DNA from: Elusimicrobiota bacterium | GTDB taxonomy: Bacteria; Elusimicrobiota; Elusimicrobia; JACQJN01 | Assembly: GCA_016205085.1 (NCBI GenBank) | Contig: JACQJN010000203.1 | Span: forward strand, 1-11,079 | Reading direction: 5' to 3' | Length of the DNA: 11,079 bases | Part shown: piece by piece, positions 6,570 to 11,079 of the stretch | How positions within the stretch are numbered: position 1 is the first letter of the stretch | Layout of the letters: every line of letters begins with the position of its first letter | Translations under genes and position numbers: made by a program | The notes under the pieces: generated by a model | The model's database searches: none | What the model was told of the DNA's origin: nothing | Seen by the model: the letters and a program-made list of their open reading frames with translations, nothing else

Positions 6570-7588
6570 GGATAACTTTAAAGGAAATTGCTTCTCTTGT
6601 CTCTGGAGAGTTGAAGGGACAGGAGGATTATCTTATCGAGGGTGTGGCGGGGTTGGAATCGGCTTCTGCCAAAGATATCACGTACCTGGGGCATGTCAAA
6701 TATGAGGACCTTCTTGTTTCCAATAAGGCCGGGTGTGTTTTTCTCCCCGCGGGATTTAAATCCGATGCGGTTAGAAACGCTATCTATGTCTCCAATCCCC
6801 AATGGGCCTTTGTTCGGATTTTGAGAATTTTCGCCAAGGAACGGCAACCTAAAATGCCGTGGGGACCGCATTCCACGGCGGTGATCCATCCCACGGCCAA
6901 ACTGGGCAAGAATGTTCATGTGGGTGCGGGCTGTGTCATCGATGAGGGGGCCGAAGTCGGGGATCTTACCGTTTTGTATCCTCAATGCTATGTGGGGCGC
7001 TACGCAAAAATAGGCAAAAACTGCCTTCTCTATCCGCAAGTGGTTGTGCGGGAGGACTGTGAAATTGGAGAGGGGGTGATTGTTCATTCCGGTACGGTGA
7101 TAGGTTCTGATGGATACGGGTACGTGCTCATAGAGGGTGTGCATGAAAAGATCCCTCAAATCGGGAAAGTCGTGGTTGAAGAGGATGTGGAGATCGGAGC
7201 TAATGTGACGATCGACCGCGCCACCCTGGGGGAGACCCGCATTGGGAGGGGGACCAAAATCGACAATCTGGTCCAGATTGCCCATAACGTCAAGATTGGA
7301 AAGCACTGTTTGATTATTTCCCAGGTGGGGATAGCCGGCTCTTCCCAGGTGGGGGATTATGCCACTTTGGCGGGACAGGCTGGCATCCCGGATCATATAA
7401 AAATAGGCAACAAAGCCATTGTCATCGCTCAATCGGGTGTCATGGCAGACGTGCCGGATGGGGCTGTCGTATTCGGCTCTCCCGCCCGGCCCCACCGCGA
7501 AGCGATGAAACTTCAGGCCCTTTTCAACAAGCTGCCTGAGATATATGAGACAGTCAAGAAATGGAAAAATGAAAACGCAAAAGTCTAA
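6566..7588 (+). CDS. lpxD: UDP-3-O-acylglucosamine N-acyltransferase LpxD
   Basis: LpxD adds the N-linked acyl chain from acyl-ACP to UDP-3-O-acylglucosamine, the third step of lipid A synthesis, in the cytoplasm. The 340-residue length is typical. The N-terminal nucleotide-binding domain (1 to about 100) includes GVAGLESASAKDITYL (26-41). Left-handed beta-helix hexapeptide repeats run from about 106 to 305. VQIAHNVKIG contains His240, the position of the family's catalytic base, and IDRATLGETRIG precedes it. A C-terminal helical tail (306-340) is the usual trimer/ACP-binding region. ATG 6566 fits the conserved N-terminus, and the upstream AGCGTAAACC holds no ribosome binding site. Its stop codon TAA (7586-7588) is also the left target-site duplication of the inserted element that follows. 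Confidence 0.95.
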   Translation: MRITLKEIASLVSGELKGQEDYLIEGVAGLESASAKDITYLGHVKYEDLLVSNKAGCVFLPAGFKSDAVRNAIYVSNPQWAFVRILRIFAKERQPKMPWGPHSTAVIHPTAKLGKNVHVGAGCVIDEGAEVGDLTVLYPQCYVGRYAKIGKNCLLYPQVVVREDCEIGEGVIVHSGTVIGSDGYGYVLIEGVHEKIPQIGKVVVEEDVEIGANVTIDRATLGETRIGRGTKIDNLVQIAHNVKIGKHCLIISQVGIAGSSQVGDYATLAGQAGIPDHIKIGNKAIVIAQSGVMADVPDGAVVFGSPARPHREAMKLQALFNKLPEIYETVKKWKNENAKV

Positions 7589-7860
7589 GGCTCTGTCACG
7601 GAATTACTGGCTAATTTGGAGACCCAGGTTCGTGGCAAGTTCGAGGCGCGAGGAGGGAGCAATGCCCCATCGCATTGTAACCGATCGAGCAACAAAGAAA
7701 TTGCCCAAAGATGGGTCTCCCCGAAGGGCCGGGCCGCTTTTGGGCTGCGCCTTTGCGCCACTCGGCTTACGTACCACTGCGGGTACGCCGCGCCTCGCGG
7801 CGCTTTGGCTCGCACCAAAATCGTCTCCGGCAAATTGGTCATTAATTCCGTGACAGAACC
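7589..7860. mobile_element. MITE-like non-autonomous element, 272 bp
   Basis: The two ends are inverted repeats: bases 7589-7618 match the reverse complement of 7831-7860 at 26 of 30 positions, both containing CTGTCACGGAATTA. The element is flanked by TAA on both sides (7586-7588 and 7861-7863), a likely 3-bp target duplication; CTAA is possible if the last C is counted as target. The inside is more GC-rich than the flanking genes and carries hairpins, for example CAATGC/GCATTG at 7660-7677 and CGCCGCG/CGCGGCG at 7786-7802. No transposase or recognisable protein is encoded, though short open frames cross it. It separates lpxD from the phosphatase gene. I cannot assign it to an IS family from sequence alone. 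Confidence 0.8.
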
Positions 7861-7885
7861 TAATGACCATCCCCCTTTGAAATCC

Positions 7886-8665
7886 ATGCGTCAAGTCCTG
7901 CGAAAATGTTTGGACGAGGCGGGTTCTCTTCTGCAAAAAAATCTAGGAAAGGCTCCCTACCACTATAAGGGACAAGCCAACCTTGTCACCCTTGTGGATG
8001 AAAAGGCCCAGGAAATGGTCATAAAAAATATCCGCCGCAAATTTCCCGACCACAACTATATCGCGGAAGAAGGGGCGGTCAAAAAAGGAGAATCGGAATA
8101 TACCTGGGTGATCGATCCCTTGGACGGGACCACCAATTACGCCCATGGATTTCCCATGTCCTGCGTCTCCATCGGGATTACGCGGAAAAACCAAGCCATC
8201 CTGGGCGGTATTTACGACCCTTTCCGAAAGGAGCTCTTTTGGGCCGAAAAAGGCAAAGGGGCTTATGTCAACGGCGTCAAGTGCCACGTATCAAGCGTCA
8301 AACAAATCAAAGAAGCCTTGTTGGTGACAGGATTCCCTTATGACCGCATCGAAAAATCGGAATTTTATGTCCAGTTTTACCGCGCCTTTATGGAAAAGTG
8401 TCACGACGTCAGGAGATCCGGCTCCGCCGCGTTAGACCTGGCCTGGGTGGCCTGTGGAAGAGCGGACGGTTTTTGGGAATTTAAGTTGAATCCCTGGGAT
8501 GTGGCAGCCGGAAAACTTATAGTGGAGGAGGCGGGGGGAAAGGTAACCGACTTCAAAGGCAGAGAATGGGAAAGAATGGAAGCCTTTGGAACTCAAACCC
8601 TGGCCACAAATAAAAAAATTCATGCCGAAATGTTGCGGCAATTTCACGGGGTGCCGTTGTATTGA
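7886..8665 (+). CDS. Inositol monophosphatase family protein
   Basis: This Mg-dependent phosphatase probably hydrolyses inositol phosphate to myo-inositol; SuhB-like or related sugar-phosphate activity is possible. From ATG 7886 it is 259 residues, normal for the family. Metal-binding motifs are intact: IAEEGA (59-64, Glu61/Glu62), WVIDPLDGTTN (74-84, Asp77 and Asp80) and NPWDVAAG (202-209, Asp205). RRSGSAALDLAWVACGRADGFWE (176-198) is the usual substrate-pocket region. The frame stays open about 90 codons further upstream to a TTG at 7616, but that part lies inside the MITE-like element and has no family similarity, so I exclude it. Before the insertion the start would have been about 25 bp after the lpxD stop, an operon-like distance. 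The 3' end overlaps the opposing gene by 22 bp. Confidence 0.92.
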   Translation: MRQVLRKCLDEAGSLLQKNLGKAPYHYKGQANLVTLVDEKAQEMVIKNIRRKFPDHNYIAEEGAVKKGESEYTWVIDPLDGTTNYAHGFPMSCVSIGITRKNQAILGGIYDPFRKELFWAEKGKGAYVNGVKCHVSSVKQIKEALLVTGFPYDRIEKSEFYVQFYRAFMEKCHDVRRSGSAALDLAWVACGRADGFWEFKLNPWDVAAGKLIVEEAGGKVTDFKGREWERMEAFGTQTLATNKKIHAEMLRQFHGVPLY

Positions 8666-10140
8666 ACCCTACTTCTCAAGTTATTCCCCAGTCTCTTGCC
8701 CAAACGCACCGAAGTCTCCCATAGATCGCGTTCCGTCCAGGCGACCGCCGTATCTGAAAACTCGCTCTCTCCCGTTTGCACATTGATGGAAAATATCTCG
8801 ATATAGTAACCCTTCTTAAATAGAGTCAAAGAGCCCAGAACCACTCTGCCCGCGTTAAGCAGTTTGCCAAGCCTCACCGCACATGCAGCCGTAGAACAAT
8901 TAAGCTCGGAAGAACCCCGCTCTTTTAAAACTTTTAAGACGCTCTCGCGTTTCATGACTTCTGAAAGACCCGCCTGCACGAGGCCATCCTGCACCAAGAG
9001 AGCCACTTCGGAAGCATCGGATTCTCTAACCCCGTTGGTTTTAAAATCCAGAACCGCTATGGAAAAAGCGGGAGTCCCCGCGACGGGTTTAGGAGCTGTG
9101 GGCACATTGGGAACTTCCTGGGGCAAGCCTATATTCTGTTGGGTAACCACCAGAGAAGGCAAGGGAGCGCCGAATGCAAAAGTCATTGAAATACGGTGGG
9201 TCTGTCCCAAATCTCCGAATGGCACCCAAGCATAATCCAAACGAAGCTGAGACAATCCCAGACCAAACCCCGCCGTCATTCCCGACAATCCGTCCACCTG
9301 ATTTGTATTCCTGAGGCTGTAGCCCGCCCGAGCGGAGGTGATCATCCGGCTCCCGGACCAGGGATACCTGAACTCTGCGCCGAAACTGGCATACGGACTT
9401 CGATTGACAGGGGCATGCACATCCAAAGCTCCTATCACCCTGGGATGGGCATACCACAGCAGTCCCGCTTGAACCTTGAAAGGCAGAGGATCCGCCGCGG
9501 AACCAATTTTAAGAGGAGCTCCCAAATTTTGAAAAAGAAAGCCGATGTCCACTCGCTTATTTCCCAATTCTGTTGCGCGGGAACGAATCAATCCGAGATC
9601 AAAAGCAAACGTGGAACCGCCCTCCGTGGAAATTTGAGAGCGAATCCCTTTCAGTGTGCCCCCCAAACTGATCCCGCGCCTCATCCGGGAAAAACTTAGA
9701 GAAAAGGCCATATCATAGGGAGTAAACCCGCCAGTAGGATCTCCTAATGTGTTAAAAGATTCGATGGATCCCTGTGAAAAGTAGGTCCAGCCCAATCCCA
9801 ACACTCCCGCCGGCAAGGGTTTGGCATAAGCCAACGAGCCGGAATAACCCGTCTCCAGGAGACGGTTGTACCCCAAAATCAACTCGGAACATTCCGCCTC
9901 AGACAAGAGGCTCAAGCCCGCCGGATTCCAAAATAGGGACTCGGCCCCGGCCATACTGGCCGCATAGGACTGTCCCAGGGCCTCGGCCCGCGCTCCCATG
10001 GGGATTTGCAGAAAAGCCGCCCCCGTCGTGCCCTTGGATTGGCTGGAAAAAGGATGCTCCGGAAAGAAAGAAGCGGAATAGCAGGTAGTAGAAAGTAGAT
10101 AGTAGAAAGTAGAAAGCAGGAAGCAAATGCGGGGCACCAC
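8644..10140 (-). CDS. PorV/PorQ-type outer-membrane barrel fused to a CsgG/TolB-like domain
   Basis: The 498-residue protein starts with a signal peptide (MVPRICFLLSTFYYLLS; cleavage near 24). Residues 37-325 form a FadL/PorV-like barrel domain with the PorV/PorQ hallmark around 46-77, including PMGARAEALG and WNPAGLS. The barrel ends near YAWVPFGDLGQTHRISM. A Pro-rich linker (about 329-357) leads to a C-terminal domain (358-498) beginning IAVLDFKTNG. It resembles CsgG- or TolB-N-like modules and has C415/C420 followed by LGKLLNAGRVVLGSL; the Cys pair could form a disulfide. Known PorV proteins act in the type IX secretion system, but no other T9SS component is visible here and these relatives are widespread without T9SS. 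The GTG start at 10140 overlaps the upstream gene's TAG by one base. The signal-peptide codons contain a 7-bp tandem repeat. Confidence 0.85.
   Translation of the reverse strand: MVPRICFLLSTFYYLLSTTCYSASFFPEHPFSSQSKGTTGAAFLQIPMGARAEALGQSYAASMAGAESLFWNPAGLSLLSEAECSELILGYNRLLETGYSGSLAYAKPLPAGVLGLGWTYFSQGSIESFNTLGDPTGGFTPYDMAFSLSFSRMRRGISLGGTLKGIRSQISTEGGSTFAFDLGLIRSRATELGNKRVDIGFLFQNLGAPLKIGSAADPLPFKVQAGLLWYAHPRVIGALDVHAPVNRSPYASFGAEFRYPWSGSRMITSARAGYSLRNTNQVDGLSGMTAGFGLGLSQLRLDYAWVPFGDLGQTHRISMTFAFGAPLPSLVVTQQNIGLPQEVPNVPTAPKPVAGTPAFSIAVLDFKTNGVRESDASEVALLVQDGLVQAGLSEVMKRESVLKVLKERGSSELNCSTAACAVRLGKLLNAGRVVLGSLTLFKKGYYIEIFSINVQTGESEFSDTAVAWTERDLWETSVRLGKRLGNNLRSRVQYNGTP
10081..10122 (-). repeat. 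Heptanucleotide tandem repeat in the signal-peptide region
   Basis: Six 7-bp units lie end to end. Read on the coding (minus) strand from 10122 they are TTCCTGC, TTTCTAC, TTTCTAC, TATCTAC, TTTCTAC and TACCTGC. Three are identical and the others differ at one or more positions. They encode residues of about 7-20 of the PorV-like protein. Because 7 is not a multiple of 3, gain or loss of one unit would shift the frame. Confidence 0.8.
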
Positions 10141-10529
10141 TAGATAGGAAATATGGGAGTTTTCTTGGAACTAGGTTCTTCTGTTTTCTGAGGCTGAGCC
10201 GTATCCTGCAACTTCTCCAAAACGATATTCAATTGATACTGTATCTTATCCAGTTGTTTGGAAAAAGCATCCAATCGTCCCTGAAAATCTTTGAGAGTTT
10301 CCTCCACGTGAGGGAAATGAAGTTGAGGGGAAGGCCTGGGCTCCTCTTCCTCGTCAAACTTCTCCTCCTCTTCCAGCTCAGGAGACTCCTCTTCGGGAAA
10401 CTGCTCCAATTCAGATCCTTCTTCCGAAGTGTCTTTAAATTGTTGGAGAAGATAAAGCAAAAGCCCCAGGCTGGCCAAGAGGCCGATGCCCGTTAAATAA
10501 AACCACTTATCCGCCCATAAAGTGTACAT
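10140..10529 (-). CDS. Single-pass membrane protein with acidic linker and coiled coil, unknown function
   Basis: I do not recognise a family. The 129-residue product has one transmembrane segment (about 10-28, WFYLTGIGLLASLGLLLYLL), a very acidic stretch (36-63, mostly Glu with Asp), and a predicted coiled coil (about 75-110, VEETLKDFQGRLDAFSKQL onward). A short tail rich in Lys, Pro and Ser follows. This is the plan of a membrane-anchored scaffold or tether. ATG 10529 gives a complete membrane segment and lies 7 bp from a promoter -10 box, so the message may be leaderless. The stop TAG overlaps the GTG of the PorV-CsgG-like gene, so the two are probably translated together and may work together at the envelope. 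The orientation in the membrane is not certain. Confidence 0.75.
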   Translation of the reverse strand: MYTLWADKWFYLTGIGLLASLGLLLYLLQQFKDTSEEGSELEQFPEEESPELEEEEKFDEEEEPRPSPQLHFPHVEETLKDFQGRLDAFSKQLDKIQYQLNIVLEKLQDTAQPQKTEEPSSKKTPIFPI

Positions 10530-10536
10530 GAAAATA

Positions 10537-10565
10537 AGTTTACTCTAAAAAAAGTTGAGAGTCAA
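10537..10565 (-). promoter_or_regulatory. Promoter for the membrane protein/PorV-like operon, probably leaderless
   Basis: On the minus strand, TTGACT (10565-10560) and TAAACT (10542-10537) are 17 bp apart. Seven bases separate the -10 box from the ATG at 10529, so the transcript would start at about the start codon. No Shine-Dalgarno sequence is visible. Confidence 0.6.
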
Positions 10566-10566
10566 C
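10554..10566. promoter_or_regulatory. 13-bp palindrome containing both divergent -35 boxes
   Basis: GTTGA (10554-10558), spacer GAG, TCAAC (10562-10566) form a perfect inverted repeat. The -35 boxes of the two divergent promoters lie inside it and share base 10560. It could be a regulator's operator, or simply the product of two back-to-back TTGA boxes. Confidence 0.5.
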
Positions 10567-10583
10567 GGAAAATGGGATATACT
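10555..10583 (+). promoter_or_regulatory. Promoter for the GT39-like glycosyltransferase gene
   Basis: TTGAGA (10555-10560) and TATACT (10578-10583) are 17 bp apart, a good sigma-70 match. The expected start near 10590 gives a 5' leader of about 16 bases to the ATG at 10606, without a clear ribosome binding site. Confidence 0.65.
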
Positions 10584-10605
10584 AACCTGAAATCCCCTTC
10601 ACCTA

Positions 10606-11079
10606 ATGAAAAGATTGGAATACCCAGCGGTGATCCTCCTGTTTTTTTACCTTGCCTGTGCCTTTCTTCTTAAACCCTGGTCTCTAGACTTCCCTCTCAA
10701 TGACGATTGGGTCTACACCTGGGCTGTCCAGCATCTTTTGGAAAAGGGAAGCATAAGACTTTCAGAATGGGGGGCCTCTACGCAAGTAGTTCAAATTCTA
10801 TGGGGAGCCCTCTGGACTAAAATTCTAGGATGGAGTCTGGGAAGCTTAAAAATTTCGACATTAGTGTCTGCCATCGGAGGAGCTTATTTTCTAAACTCGA
10901 TCCTCAAATTATTGGACATCCCTTCTTATTTAAGACTTCTGACCGTCCTGCTTCTGGCGGCGAATCCCATTTACTTTTGTTTAAGCTTCACATTCATGAC
11001 GGACGTTCCTTTTTTGGCCCTGATGCTTCTGTCCTCTTTTCTGTTCATGAAAGCGGAGGGGGCGGCCGCGTCTCTGACG
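10606..11079 (+). CDS. GT39-like membrane glycosyltransferase, 3'-partial
   Basis: From ATG 10606 the frame is open to the end of the window, giving the first 158 residues. The product has a first transmembrane helix (about 6-23), then LDFPLNDDWVYTWAVQHLLE, with Asp33-Asp34 in the first extracytoplasmic loop, the expected catalytic or metal-binding acidic pair of GT-C enzymes. Further hydrophobic helices lie at about 82-100 and 107-129, and FMTDVPFLALM (130-140) matches the T-D-x-P motif of the PMT_2/GT39 group. Such enzymes move a sugar from a polyprenyl-phosphate carrier to protein, lipid A or another acceptor outside the cytoplasmic membrane. Only the N-terminal part is present, so the acceptor cannot be judged. 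The gene is transcribed away from the PorV-like operon. Confidence 0.82.
   Translation, partial: MKRLEYPAVILLFFYLACAFLLKPWSLDFPLNDDWVYTWAVQHLLEKGSIRLSEWGASTQVVQILWGALWTKILGWSLGSLKISTLVSAIGGAYFLNSILKLLDIPSYLRLLTVLLLAANPIYFCLSFTFMTDVPFLALMLLSSFLFMKAEGAAASLT

Noticed and set aside
6578..7495. 305-codon open frame antisense to lpxD
   Set aside because: It lies wholly inside lpxD, which has complete family motifs. The antisense translation has no recognisable domain and no promoter; it is a by-product of codon usage.
7545..7936. Several open frames of about 100 codons on both strands across the lpxD/phosphatase gap
   Set aside because: They cross the MITE-like element and its inverted repeats, read as low-complexity Arg/Pro/Ala sequence, and include no transposase motif.
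9196..9699. 167-codon plus-strand frame within the PorV-like gene
   Set aside because: It is antisense to a gene with clear family motifs and has no recognisable content.
8644..10140. Evidence for a type IX secretion locus
   Set aside because: Only the PorV/PorQ-type fold is present. No other T9SS gene is in the window, and such barrels occur in many lineages without the system.

Overview
The window looks like a chromosomal region of a Gram-negative, probably uncultured bacterium. It carries a complete outer-membrane assembly block (BamA, an OmpH/Skp-type chaperone, LpxD), so the cell has an outer membrane and makes lipid A. It also has a PorV/PorQ-type beta-barrel fused to a CsgG/TolB-like domain, and a nuclease opening of the 'LSPSxLNLF..C.RCFW' kind. 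I associate that combination with candidate phyla such as Omnitrophota or Elusimicrobiota. This placement is an inference from gene content and cannot be proven here. Clear Shine-Dalgarno sequences are rare, and two good promoters lie so close to start codons that leaderless mRNAs are likely.

Layout, plus strand, 1-8665: a 5'-truncated PD-(D/E)XK (RecB/Cas4-like) nuclease; an ECF sigma factor overlapping a membrane anti-sigma factor with a zf-HC2 zinc finger; inositol-3-phosphate synthase behind its own promoter; then bamA, skp/ompH, lpxD and an inositol monophosphatase-family gene. The bamA/skp junction is a TAATG overlap. The skp/lpxD gap holds a strong hairpin and a 24-codon ORF that overlaps the stop of one gene and the start of the next. 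Between lpxD and the phosphatase sits a 272-bp non-coding, MITE-like element with 30-bp imperfect terminal inverted repeats and a TAA target duplication that coincides with the lpxD stop codon.

Layout, minus strand, 10529-8644: a small single-pass membrane protein with an acidic linker and a coiled coil, then the PorV-CsgG-like fusion, coupled by a TAGTG stop/start overlap. The signal-peptide codons of the fusion are built from a heptanucleotide tandem repeat, which makes it a candidate phase-variable locus. Its 3' end overlaps the phosphatase gene tail-to-tail by 22 bp. A divergent promoter region (10530-10605), with the two -35 boxes inside one 13-bp palindrome, separates this pair from a plus-strand GT39-like membrane glycosyltransferase that runs off the window.

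Taken together, most genes concern the envelope: barrel insertion (BamA), periplasmic chaperoning (Skp), lipid A acylation (LpxD), a surface barrel protein, and sugar transfer from lipid carriers. The two inositol genes flank the bamA-skp-lpxD block and could together make myo-inositol from glucose-6-phosphate. That suggests, without proving, an inositol-containing lipid or envelope component. No CRISPR array, rRNA or tRNA was seen. The only stretch near 300 bp without a gene is the MITE-like element.
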